Made by a program: the position numbers and the translations under genes. From Pseudomonadota bacterium (GTDB lineage Bacteria > Pseudomonadota > Alphaproteobacteria > Rhizobiales > Beijerinckiaceae): 64,000 bases of DNA. Of this stretch, positions 27,514 through 36,084 are shown piece by piece. Under the pieces are notes generated by a model. That model was given only the letters and a program-made list of their open reading frames with translations. It was not told the origin of the DNA and did not search any database. Location of the stretch: positions 40,160 through 104,159 of the forward strand of contig JAFAEL010000092.1 of assembly GCA_023423995.1 (NCBI GenBank), read 5' to 3'. How positions within the stretch are numbered: the stretch's first letter is position 1; the number at the start of each line of letters is the position of its first letter.

Positions 27514-29999
27514 GCCAATGCTTCCTCGAGCAACATCGCTTCCGCTTCTGCCAGGATCTCGTCCGCCGCTTCCCCGATCACGCTCTCGCGCCCGATCTCG
27601 AGAATGAGCGAGATGGCGAGCGGGGAGACGCGGTCGAGTGCCTTATGCCTGATTCGTCCCTTGATGCGGGCCAGCATGGCGCCGAGCCTCTTCACATCCA
27701 GGAGACCGGTCGCCGCATCCGCCCGCGCGGCGCGGAGCAGGATGTGGTCCGGCTCGTGACGGCGAAGGACATCGTAGACGAGATCTGTCGAAATCGTGAC
27801 CTGGCGCCGCGTCTTGCGCTCGCCAGGGTGGTTGCGCTCGATCAGGCCCGCAATGACCGCGCAGTCGCGGAAGGTCCGCTTCATCATGGCGGATTCGGCG
27901 AGCCATTCCTCCAGGTCGTCGCCGAGCATGTCCTGCCCGAACAGCGCGTCCAGGAATCCCGGCTCCGCCTCTGCGCGGGCGCCGATATCGCCCATGCACC
28001 AGGTGGCGATGCCGTAATCGTTTGCCACGAAGCCGAGCGGGCGCAGCCGGGCGCGCTCGAGCCGCCGGGTGAGGAGCATGCCGAGCGTCTGGTGCGCGAG
28101 TCGCCCCTCGAACGGGAAGGCGACGAGGTAGTGCCGGCGCTGGCGCGGGAACGTCTCGATCAGCATCTCGCCGGGCTCGGGGATGACCGAGCGGCGCTGC
28201 TGCTGATGCAGCCATTCGTCGGCACCCATCGGGAGCCGGTGCCATTCCGACGGATGCGCGAGCAGGCCGCGGACCCGTTCGGCCAGAAAGGTGGAGAGCG
28301 GGAACTTCGCGCCCGCATAGGCGGGGATCTTGGGGTCGGTGCCGGCGGTCGTCCGCGTGACCAGGGCCTCGTCCTCGTGAATGGCCTCGAAGCGGAGGAT
28401 CTCGCCGGCGAAGATAAAGGTGTCGCCCGGGCTCATCGCCTCGACGAAGCCTTCCTCCACCTCGCCGAGGACGCGCCCGCGGCGCGGCACCACGGCGCCC
28501 GGCTTGCCCGAGGACGACCGCGACAGGCGCACCTTCAGCATCGTGGCCTCGGTGATCGTCCCGACATTCATCCGGTATTGCTGGGCGACGCGACCGTCGC
28601 GCACGCGCCAGAGTCCGTCCGGCCCGCGCCGGATCTTCGCGAAGCGCTCATAGGCGCGGAGCGAGTATCCGCCCGTCGCCACAAAATCGACGACGGCCTC
28701 GAAATCCTCCCAGGCAAGGCCGGCATAGGGCGCCGCCTGCCGGATCTCCTCGTAGAGCTGTTCGAGCGCGAACGGCTCCGCGCAGGCGCGGCCGAGCACA
28801 TGCTGGGCGAGTACGTCGAGAGCGCCGATGCGCGGATCGGGCGTGTCCTGCGCTGCGACCGCGATCGCGTCGAGCGCCGCTTGGCATTCGAGGATCTCGA
28901 AACGGTTCGTCGGGGCGAGATAGGCCTTCGAAGGCTCGTCCATGCGGTGATTGGCCCGGCCGATCCGCTGCATGATGCGCGAGGCGCCCTTGGGGGCGCC
29001 GACATTCACGACGAGGTCGACGTCGCCCCAGTCGATGCCGAGATCAAGCGTCGCGGTGCAGACCACGGCCTTGAGCTTGCCGGCCGTCATCGCGGCCTCG
29101 ACCCGGCGGCGCTGCTCCACGTCGAGCGAGCCGTGATGGATCGCGATCGGCAGGACGTCGTCGTTCAGCCGCCAGAGCTCCTGAAAGGTGTATTCCGCCT
29201 GGAAGCGCGTGTTGGTGAAGACCAGCGTCGTCTTGTGCTGGCGGATCAGTTCGTAGATCGCCGGCATCGCGGTCGGCCCGAGATGGCCGGCAAGCGGCAG
29301 GTCGTGACCGAGATCGAGCATGCGGATGTCCGGCTCCGCTCCACCCTCGACGACGATGAGGTCGGCAATCGTTCCAGTACCCTGCGGCACCAGATAGCGC
29401 CGGAGCGCGTCCGGCTCGCGGACGGTGGCAGAGAGGCCGGTCGTGGACAGCCCGGGGGCGATCGCCCACAGTCGCGCGAGATCAAGCGAAAGCAAGTCGC
29501 CGCGCTTGGAGGTGACGAGGGCGTGCAACTCGTCGAGCACGACGCGCTTCAAGCCGCCGAAGAGCTCCGAGGCGCTGGGTGACGCCAGCATGAGCGCGAG
29601 TTGCTCGGGGGTGGTCATGAGGATGTCCGGCGGTCGCTCCACCTGCCGCTTGCGCTTGGCCGGCGGCGTGTCGCCCGTACGGGTCTCGATGCGGATCGGA
29701 AGGTCCATCTCGCGCACCGGCGTCTCGACGTTGCGGGCGACGTCGATCGCGAGCGCCTTGAGGGGCGAGATGTAGAGGGTGTGCAGTCCCCTCCCCTTCA
29801 GGGGAGCCGGGCCGGCCGCGGCGAGATCGACGAGGCTCGGCAAAAAGCCGGCCAGCGTCTTGCCCGCGCCGGTCGGGGCGACGAGCAGGGTCGAGCGGCC
29901 ATCCTGCGCCCTCTCCAGGAGTTCGAGCTGATGCGGTCGGGGCGCCCAGCCGCGAGACGCGAACCACTCGCGAAAGTGCGCGGGGAGGAGGTCGTCCAT
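27510..29999 (-). CDS. Ligase-associated Lhr-type DEXH-box DNA helicase
   Basis: Superfamily 2 helicase of 829 residues, matching the ligase-associated Lhr subgroup. Motif I is APTGAGKTLAGFLPSL (about 40-55), motif II is VLDELHAL (DELH), motif III SATV, and motif VI lies in QRIGRANHR. A winged-helix and Lhr-specific C-terminal domain follow. Probably DNA end processing or repair with PdeM, whose start it overlaps. No DNA ligase or exonuclease gene flanks the pair. Confidence 0.91.
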   Translation of the reverse strand: MDDLLPAHFREWFASRGWAPRPHQLELLERAQDGRSTLLVAPTGAGKTLAGFLPSLVDLAAAGPAPLKGRGLHTLYISPLKALAIDVARNVETPVREMDLPIRIETRTGDTPPAKRKRQVERPPDILMTTPEQLALMLASPSASELFGGLKRVVLDELHALVTSKRGDLLSLDLARLWAIAPGLSTTGLSATVREPDALRRYLVPQGTGTIADLIVVEGGAEPDIRMLDLGHDLPLAGHLGPTAMPAIYELIRQHKTTLVFTNTRFQAEYTFQELWRLNDDVLPIAIHHGSLDVEQRRRVEAAMTAGKLKAVVCTATLDLGIDWGDVDLVVNVGAPKGASRIMQRIGRANHRMDEPSKAYLAPTNRFEILECQAALDAIAVAAQDTPDPRIGALDVLAQHVLGRACAEPFALEQLYEEIRQAAPYAGLAWEDFEAVVDFVATGGYSLRAYERFAKIRRGPDGLWRVRDGRVAQQYRMNVGTITEATMLKVRLSRSSSGKPGAVVPRRGRVLGEVEEGFVEAMSPGDTFIFAGEILRFEAIHEDEALVTRTTAGTDPKIPAYAGAKFPLSTFLAERVRGLLAHPSEWHRLPMGADEWLHQQQRRSVIPEPGEMLIETFPRQRRHYLVAFPFEGRLAHQTLGMLLTRRLERARLRPLGFVANDYGIATWCMGDIGARAEAEPGFLDALFGQDMLGDDLEEWLAESAMMKRTFRDCAVIAGLIERNHPGERKTRRQVTISTDLVYDVLRRHEPDHILLRAARADAATGLLDVKRLGAMLARIKGRIRHKALDRVSPLAISLILEIGRESVIGEAADEILAEAEAMLLEEALA

Positions 30000-30131
30000 T
30001 GTTGTACCGGATTACACCCCAGAGGTCGGACCGGCATAACTCCACCCGTCGACGTCGAGAGGAACCGTAGACGCAAGTCTTGAAGTCGATACTGTGGCCG
30101 AGCCACTGAAAGATGTTGCCCAGAGGATCGG

Positions 30132-31118
30132 ATGACCCGCATTAGCCGCCGCCGCATGTTGTCTGGGGCCGTGGGCCTGGGAGCGCTGGCGGGCGGTCCG
30201 GCGCGTCTCGTCTCGCCCTCGCTGGCGGCCGCCCCGCTCGCGACCGCGCAGGCGCCGAGCTATTACCGTCACACCCTCGGGACGTTCCAGGTCACGATCG
30301 TGAGCGACGGGGCCCGCCCCATGCCGCTTCCGGCATCCTTCGTCCGCAACGTGTCGAACGAGCAGGTCCTCGCGGCTGCCGAGGCGGCCTACATGCCGAA
30401 GGGCAAGATCATCGCGCCCTTCAACCCGATCGTGGTCAATACGGGGACGAAGCTGGTCCTGATCGACACCGGCTACGGGCCGGGCCTCGGCCCCACAGTC
30501 GGGCTGCTGCCCGCAACGCTCGCCGCTGCCGGGTTCGACCCGAAGTCGATCGACATCGTCCTGATCTCCCACATGCATGGCGACCACATACTCGGGCTGA
30601 AGAACCCGGATGGCTCGCTCGCCTTCCCGAATGCAGAGATCAAGGTGCCCGAGCACGACTGGGCCTATTGGATGAGCGACGAAAACATGGCCCGGGCGCC
30701 CGAGGGGTTCCAGAAATCCTCGTTCGGATTCGCGAAGAAGATCTTTTCGGACATTGGCGAGCGCGCAACGCGGTTCCGCTGGGGACAGGAAGTCGTGCCA
30801 GGGATCACGTCCGTCGAGTCGCCCGGGCACACGCCGGGGCATTCCTCGTTCCTGATCCAGTCCGGCGGAGCCAGCCTCTTTTATCAGGGCGACGTGACCA
30901 ACGTGCCGGAACTCTTCCTGCGGAATCCGGATTGGCAGGTCATGTTCGATGCCGAACCGGATCGTGCCGTCGCGACGCGGCGGCGCATCTACGACATGCT
31001 CTCGACAGATCGCCTGCTCGTATCGGGCTATCACTTCCCCTTCCCCGGGCTGGGCCACATCGAAAAGGTGGGAACGGGCTACAGGCTCGTTCCTGCCGCG
31101 TGGAACCCGGTGCTGTAG
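30132..31118 (+). CDS. Tat-exported MBL-fold metallohydrolase
   Basis: Metallo-beta-lactamase-fold hydrolase, 328 residues. The N-terminus has a twin-arginine signal (ISRRRMLSGAVGLGAL) followed by a hydrophobic and Ala-rich stretch, so the enzyme is probably periplasmic. Metal ligands are visible in LISHMHGDHILGL (HxHxDH, about 150), in HTPGHSSF (about 237), in the Asp of QGDVTN and in the His of SGYHFPF. The architecture resembles lactonase-like MBL enzymes, but the substrate cannot be inferred. Followed by a vapBC pair. Confidence 0.88.
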   Translation: MTRISRRRMLSGAVGLGALAGGPARLVSPSLAAAPLATAQAPSYYRHTLGTFQVTIVSDGARPMPLPASFVRNVSNEQVLAAAEAAYMPKGKIIAPFNPIVVNTGTKLVLIDTGYGPGLGPTVGLLPATLAAAGFDPKSIDIVLISHMHGDHILGLKNPDGSLAFPNAEIKVPEHDWAYWMSDENMARAPEGFQKSSFGFAKKIFSDIGERATRFRWGQEVVPGITSVESPGHTPGHSSFLIQSGGASLFYQGDVTNVPELFLRNPDWQVMFDAEPDRAVATRRRIYDMLSTDRLLVSGYHFPFPGLGHIEKVGTGYRLVPAAWNPVL

Positions 31119-31168
31119 AAGTTCCTCACCCAATCCGCCGAGCGTAGCCTCGGCCCAACGAGGATCGC

Positions 31169-31393
31169 ATGGCGCTCCACATTCGGGACGAGGAGACCGA
31201 GCGCCTCGTGCGCAGCCTGTCCTCGCTCAAGAAGGTCGGGCTGACGGAGGCCGTGCGGTTCGCGGTGGAGAACGAGCTACAACGCATCCCGCTCCGGGAA
31301 CGCATACGGCCGATCCAGGATCGGATCGCCGCGATGCCGAAGACCGGCCTGAAAGCCGACAAGGCCTTCTTCGACGAGCTCTGCGGCGAATGA
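31169..31393 (+). CDS. vapB: VapB-family antitoxin (first vapBC pair)
   Basis: Short antitoxin of 74 residues in the Rv0623-like VapB family. The N-terminal DNA-binding part (MALHIRDEETERLVRSLSSL then GLTEAVRFAVENEL) is followed by a basic/Pro tail that would wrap the toxin. Its stop overlaps the toxin start (ATGA), the usual vapBC coupling. Its partner toxin looks degenerate in the active site. Confidence 0.85.
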   Translation: MALHIRDEETERLVRSLSSLKKVGLTEAVRFAVENELQRIPLRERIRPIQDRIAAMPKTGLKADKAFFDELCGE

Positions 31394-31785
31394 AGATCGT
31401 CGATGGATCGGCATTGACCGCCCTGGGGGTCGGCGGCCCGGACGATGAACGCGTCACCGGCCAGCTGGAGGAAGCGAAGCAGCGCGTGACACATCCTCTC
31501 GCGGTCTACGCGGCGACGGCAGCGATTGCCCGAGAGACGGGCCGCCCGATCGATGCGGCCTACCGCACTCTGGCGGAGTTGATGACGGCAGCCGAGATCG
31601 AACTCGTGCCGGTGGGAGAGCCGGAGACCATCACGGCGCTGGAGGCCTACGCTCGCTACGGCAAGGGCGGGAAGCACCCCGCCCAGCTCAACATGGAAGA
31701 GTGCTTCTCCTACGCGATCGCGAAGCTTCGTGGCGCTGGCCTCGTGTATGCGGGCGAGGCCTTCGCCAAAACCGACCTCGCCTGA
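31390..31785 (+). CDS. vapC: VapC-family PIN-domain toxin with altered active site
   Basis: PIN-domain protein of 131 residues, exactly the length of the other VapC in the window (60558-60953), with which it aligns almost without gaps. Retained: Asp5 (VDGSAL) and Asp129 (AKTDL). Changed relative to the other toxin: Glu40 to Tyr40, the Asp of NFGDC to Glu104 (NMEEC), and the Asp of KGEDF to Ala124 (AGEAF). These are acidic positions that normally hold the catalytic metal, so nuclease activity is doubtful. Starts inside the vapB stop. Confidence 0.83.
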   Translation: MKIVDGSALTALGVGGPDDERVTGQLEEAKQRVTHPLAVYAATAAIARETGRPIDAAYRTLAELMTAAEIELVPVGEPETITALEAYARYGKGGKHPAQLNMEECFSYAIAKLRGAGLVYAGEAFAKTDLA

Positions 31786-31788
31786 GCT

Positions 31789-32715
31789 TCACCTCGCCAG
31801 GACCATCACCAGCCCGGGCACGTCCCGCCCACGCTCCCGTCGGGCCGGGGCACTCTCCAGGAGCATCGGCTCGAGGGCGACTTCCTGCGCCAGGCTTCGC
31901 AGATGACGCTCGCCGTGGGCGTAGCGCTGATCAGCGCCCAGGATCGCCCCCTCCCCGGCATGCGACTGCGCCGTGAAGGCGAAGAGCCCGCCGGGGGCGA
32001 GCGCGGCGGCAGCGGCCGCGAAGATGGGGGCGAGGTCCCCGACATAGACGAAGACGTCGGCAGCGAGCACGAGGTCGGCTTTCCCGTCCGGGCGTGCTCT
32101 GAGCCAGGGGGCGAGGTCGCCCACCTCCACCTCGTCGTAGATGCGCTTGACCTCGGCTTTCCGGACCATGGCGGGCGAAAGGTCCACCCCGACGATCCGC
32201 CCGCATTCCGGCCGGAAAATCTCGGCCGCGAGGCCGGTGCCGCAGCCGAGATCCAGCATCAGGTCGAACCGGAACGGGCGCAGCAGTAGGCTGCAGGCGC
32301 GACGGACGGCATCGTGCAGGAGCTCCGGCCCGCGATAGGCGAGACTCTGGCGCAGGTGCCGCTCGAAACGGGAGGCATATTCGTCGAAGAGGGACCGCAC
32401 GTAGGCGGTGCTCATGGCGTCTTCCGGCTTGGCGGCCCCAAGCCCGGCGAGTCTCAGGCCGGCACCGAGGACGTCATCCGGATCCAGCCGCCGGGCTGTC
32501 GCGAACGCCGCCAGGGCTTCCGCCCGGGCGCTCGCCTCCGCTTCGCCGATGCGTTCGCAGGCCTCCCCGAGGAGGAGCCACGCCGCCGTGAACCCGGGCG
32601 CGAGCTCCAGCGCCTGGCGGGCGAGGTCGGCTGCGGCCGGCCAGTCGCCCTCGTCGAAGGCGGATTTTCCGTACGCATAGCGGCGGTCGGCGAGAAGATC
32701 GCCCGAGCTCCTCAT
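31789..32715 (-). CDS. TPR-containing SAM-dependent methyltransferase
   Basis: Predicted methyltransferase of the COG4976 type, 308 residues. About two TPR-like helical repeats lie in the first third (YGKSAFDEGDWPAAADLARQ onward). A class I SAM-binding domain follows, with motif I LDLGCGTGLAAE (about 155) and a post-I acidic residue in VGVDLS. The ATG at 32715 shares a base with the stop of the AmpG-like gene (TGATG), so translation is coupled. The methylated substrate is unknown. Confidence 0.87.
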   Translation of the reverse strand: MRSSGDLLADRRYAYGKSAFDEGDWPAAADLARQALELAPGFTAAWLLLGEACERIGEAEASARAEALAAFATARRLDPDDVLGAGLRLAGLGAAKPEDAMSTAYVRSLFDEYASRFERHLRQSLAYRGPELLHDAVRRACSLLLRPFRFDLMLDLGCGTGLAAEIFRPECGRIVGVDLSPAMVRKAEVKRIYDEVEVGDLAPWLRARPDGKADLVLAADVFVYVGDLAPIFAAAAAALAPGGLFAFTAQSHAGEGAILGADQRYAHGERHLRSLAQEVALEPMLLESAPARRERGRDVPGLVMVLAR

Positions 32716-34046
32716 CAGCTCGCCCGGGCGGGCACGAGACGATCGGCGTCGTCGGACTCCGCCTGCGGCTGCTCCTCGGCGACACGCCCGTACATAATCG
32801 CCAGAACCAGCACGGGCAGGCCGATCGCGGCTGTCAGGGCGAAGAAGGTGGAGAAGCCGTAGGCGGCCACCATGAAGCCGGACAGGCCGGAGACGAGCTT
32901 GCCGGGCAGCGCGTACAGGGAAGAGAGCAGCGCGTATTGCGTCGCGGCAAACCCGACCCCCGTGAGGCCCGACATATAGGCCATGAGGGCCGTCCCGGCG
33001 AAGGTGCCGGAGAAGTTGTCGATGGAGATAGCGACCGCCAGCCGCCAAACCTCCGGCGCGCCCATTGCCAGCCACGAGAAGGCGAGGTTCGAGGCCGCGC
33101 CCGCGATCGCCCCCGCGATCAGGGTCGGATAGAGGCCGAACCGGGCAATCGACCAGCCGCCCACGAAGGCACCCACGATCCCGATCCAGATGCCGTAGAG
33201 CTTGGAAACGGCGGCGATCTCCGGAAGCGTGAAGCCCATCCGGATGTAGAACGGGTTCGCCATCACGCCCGAGACGAAGTCCGGCATGCGGTAGAAGGCC
33301 ACAAGGGCCAGCACGGCGATCAGCCGCGGACCCTGGCGCCGGTAGAGGTCGCTGATCGGGGCCGCGACGGCACGTCCGAAGGAGAAGCGTTCGCGCGGCT
33401 TCGCCGGATCGCTCGCGGCCGCGGGGGCCCGCATCCGCTCGGGCGCCGGAGCAAGGAGGGACGCCACGAAGCCGACGCCCATGAGGGCGGCCATCGTCAG
33501 GTAGGAGACCTGCCAGCCGGCCGAACCGGCGATGAACAGCGCGCCGGCGCCGGCGCTGATCAGGCCGAGCCGATAGCCGAGCTGGTAGGCCGCGAGCATC
33601 GAGCCCTGTCGCTCGATGTCGGCCGACTCGATGCGCCAGGCGTCCACCACGATGTCCTGCGTGGCGGCCGAGAAGGCCAGCAGGAAGGCCGCGACGCCGA
33701 GAACGGGCAGCGAGGTGATCGGGTCGGTGACCGACATCAGGAGGAGGGACAGCCCGGCGCAGGCCTGGGCCAGCACCATCCAGGACCGGCGACGGCCGAG
33801 GAGCCGCGACAGGACCGGTATGTCGAAGGCGTCGACGACCGGGGCCCACAGGAACTTGAAGCTGTAGGGAAGCAGGAGATAGGCGAAAAGCCCGATCGCC
33901 TTGATGTCGATGTCAGCGGTCGCGAGCCGCGCCGTGAACGTTCCCCCGACGAGCAGGAAGGGGAGCCCGCAGGAAAAACCGAGGAACAGCATCAGGGCCA
34001 CGCGTCGGTCGGCGTAGCTCTTCAGGCTCTCCAGGGGTGACCGCAT
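32715..34046 (-). CDS. ampG: AmpG-family muropeptide MFS permease
   Basis: Inner-membrane major-facilitator protein, 443 residues, about 12 hydrophobic helices. AmpG-like features include the N-terminal FLGFSCGLPFLLVGGTF segment, LLPYSFKFLWAPVVDAF, and AATQDIVVDAWRIE. AmpG imports anhydro-muropeptides for recycling, which would match the AmpD-like amidase at 8999-9766. Coupled to a TPR methyltransferase downstream. The substrate assignment is by family; related MFS subfamilies exist. Confidence 0.85.
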   Translation of the reverse strand: MRSPLESLKSYADRRVALMLFLGFSCGLPFLLVGGTFTARLATADIDIKAIGLFAYLLLPYSFKFLWAPVVDAFDIPVLSRLLGRRRSWMVLAQACAGLSLLLMSVTDPITSLPVLGVAAFLLAFSAATQDIVVDAWRIESADIERQGSMLAAYQLGYRLGLISAGAGALFIAGSAGWQVSYLTMAALMGVGFVASLLAPAPERMRAPAAASDPAKPRERFSFGRAVAAPISDLYRRQGPRLIAVLALVAFYRMPDFVSGVMANPFYIRMGFTLPEIAAVSKLYGIWIGIVGAFVGGWSIARFGLYPTLIAGAIAGAASNLAFSWLAMGAPEVWRLAVAISIDNFSGTFAGTALMAYMSGLTGVGFAATQYALLSSLYALPGKLVSGLSGFMVAAYGFSTFFALTAAIGLPVLVLAIMYGRVAEEQPQAESDDADRLVPARAS

Positions 34047-34094
34047 CTTCTCGACCTCGGAGGGGGCATCCGGCCGATCATAGCTGAGAAAGCG

Positions 34095-35969
34095 TTAACG
34101 GGCTCCGTTCCCGCTCGGAGCGGCGTCCGAGTCGGATGTGTCGCCCGAATTCCGCCTGAACCGGCTCCAGATCTGCCAGATGAGAGGGTAGCGGCGGTCG
34201 CGCGCATGCACGCTATCCTCCCCGTCCTCCCGGACGAGATAGATCTCGCGGTCGTGGTAATGCTCGAGACCGGGCCGGTGCCCGACGCTCAGGAGCGTCA
34301 CGGTCGCCAGTTCCTTGGAGAAGAACTCCATCATCCTGGCCTGACTCACCTCGTCCAGCGCCGAGGTCGCCTCGTCCATGATGGCGATGTCGGGCGGGTG
34401 GATGAGGAGCCGCGCGAAGGCGAGCCGCTGCTTTTCTCCGCCTGACAGGATCCCGTCCCAGTTCTCCTCCGCGTTCAGCCTCTCTCCCATGTGGGAGAGG
34501 CCGCAGCGCGCCAGCGCATCCACGAGCTTGGCGTCCGACACGCGTCCATCGTCCGGATAGGGGTAGAGCAGCGCGTGTCGAAGGGTGCCGAGCGGCAGGT
34601 ACGGCCGCTGCGGCATGAATGTGACCTTGGCCCGGCGCGGCCGCAGGATCGTTCCCGAGCCCCAGGGCCACAAGCCAGCCATGGCGCGGATCAGGGTGGA
34701 TTTTCCCGTCCCGGAATCTCCCTTCACCAGGACCTTCTCGCCCTTCTGGATCGTGGTCGAGGCGCCCTCGATCATCATGACGCCGTTCTGCTGCTTGATG
34801 GACAGGTTCTCGATGTGGATCGCGTCGTCGGGGCTGTAGCCGAGGACAATCGTCTCGTCGGGTCCGCCCTGCCCGATGGTTGCATCGAGCGCGTCCATCG
34901 CCTGGGACAGCTCGACCACGCGCTGGGAGGAGGCGAGCGTCTCAGCGAGCCGAACCGCATTGTCGATGAGCCAGTTCAGGGCGATCTGGGCCTGCGTGAA
35001 GGCGGTGGCGATCTGCATGAGTTCGCCGAGGCTGAGTTCGCCGGCGAGGTATTTCGGGGCTCCGAGCAGCAGCGGGACGACGGGCGCCAGCACCGAGTTC
35101 GCGTTGGAGACCCAGGTCATGTGCGCCTGCTTGGCGATGACCCGAAGCCAGCGTTGCGCGAGCGCCCCGAAGGTCTCCTTGAGGCGCTCCCGCTCGTCGT
35201 CGTCGCCGCCGATCAGCGCGATGTTCTCGGCGGATTCCCGGACGCGGGTGAGCTCGTAGCGGAGCTGGGCCTCGCCGGCGTTCTTGCGCTCCACGCCCCG
35301 GATCAGGGGGCGGCCGATGAGGACCATGGCGGCCGAGGTCAGCCCCGCATAGATCACAGCCGACACGACCATGTAGCCCGGGACCCAGACTGGGCCGATC
35401 TGGAGCGCTCCTCCGACCACCCACAGGACGCCGAAGAACGCACCTGCAGCGAGAATCGCGTTCAGGAGGCCGATCGCGAAATCCACGAAGGGCTCGACCG
35501 CGAGCCGGACATCGTCAGCGATCCGAAACTCGGGATGGGCCCCATCGCCTCCCACGATGGTGAGCTGGTAGAAGCGCCGCTCCGACAGCCAGCGGTCGAC
35601 GAGCTTGTGGGTCAGCCACCGGCGCCAGCTGAGCTGGAGCCGCATCCGGGCATGGACCTGGAGGACGGCCACCGCTGCCGCCGCAAAGGCCAGGCCGAGA
35701 ACAATCCCGACCCCGAGCGTGACAGAGCCGACGTTCTTCTGCTCGAGGGCATCGAAGAAGAATTTGTTCCAGCGATTGATGAGGAGCGCGACGCCGACAT
35801 TCGCAAGGACCAGCGCGATGACGGCAGCCGTCAGGCCCCAGGCCTGCCGCCGCGCGGGACCGCGCCAGAACCCGCTCGCAAGCCGCCGGAATGCGCTCGC
35901 GATCGCGACTGGGGACGGGTCGGCTACTTCCTGAGCGCTGGCCGGATCGGTCCGGTCTGGCGTAGTCAC
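34095..35969 (-). CDS. SbmA/BacA-type ABC transporter, fused permease and ATPase (YddA-like)
   Basis: Membrane transporter of about 624 residues. The N-terminal half is an SbmA/BacA-like transmembrane domain (about 20-330; NRWNKFFFDALEQKN early, RWRWLTHKL-like segment after). The C-terminal ATPase has Walker A GDSGTGKST (about 414), signature LSGGEKQRL (about 507) and Walker B IAIMDEATSALDE (about 528). A GTG at 35969 preceded by GGAGG is the start; an upstream open extension is Ser/Arg rich and unlike the family. Homologues import peptides or vitamin B12; the substrate here is not known. Confidence 0.88.
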   Translation of the reverse strand: MTTPDRTDPASAQEVADPSPVAIASAFRRLASGFWRGPARRQAWGLTAAVIALVLANVGVALLINRWNKFFFDALEQKNVGSVTLGVGIVLGLAFAAAAVAVLQVHARMRLQLSWRRWLTHKLVDRWLSERRFYQLTIVGGDGAHPEFRIADDVRLAVEPFVDFAIGLLNAILAAGAFFGVLWVVGGALQIGPVWVPGYMVVSAVIYAGLTSAAMVLIGRPLIRGVERKNAGEAQLRYELTRVRESAENIALIGGDDDERERLKETFGALAQRWLRVIAKQAHMTWVSNANSVLAPVVPLLLGAPKYLAGELSLGELMQIATAFTQAQIALNWLIDNAVRLAETLASSQRVVELSQAMDALDATIGQGGPDETIVLGYSPDDAIHIENLSIKQQNGVMMIEGASTTIQKGEKVLVKGDSGTGKSTLIRAMAGLWPWGSGTILRPRRAKVTFMPQRPYLPLGTLRHALLYPYPDDGRVSDAKLVDALARCGLSHMGERLNAEENWDGILSGGEKQRLAFARLLIHPPDIAIMDEATSALDEVSQARMMEFFSKELATVTLLSVGHRPGLEHYHDREIYLVREDGEDSVHARDRRYPLIWQIWSRFRRNSGDTSDSDAAPSGNGAR

Positions 35970-36010
35970 CGCAAGGCCTCCGCGCGCACCGGGGCCCCCT
36001 CCACCGTCGC

Positions 36011-36032
36011 CGGGCCCTAACGTTTGGGCCCG
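36011..36032 (-). terminator. Small hairpin downstream of dcd
   Basis: A 7-bp inverted repeat (CGGGCCC / GGGCCCG) with an AT-rich 8-nt loop lies between the dcd stop (36085) and the ABC transporter start (35969). A shorter 5-bp hairpin at 36062-36075 precedes it. Weak evidence for transcript termination after dcd. Confidence 0.3.
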
Positions 36033-36084
36033 CCTGGAGATCTTCAATCCCGCCGATAAGCCGGGAACAATCCCGTGATCGACC

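Noticed and set aside
31169..31785. Genomic island around the first vapBC
   Set aside because: No integrase, transposase, direct repeats or tRNA; base composition looks the same as the flanks by eye.
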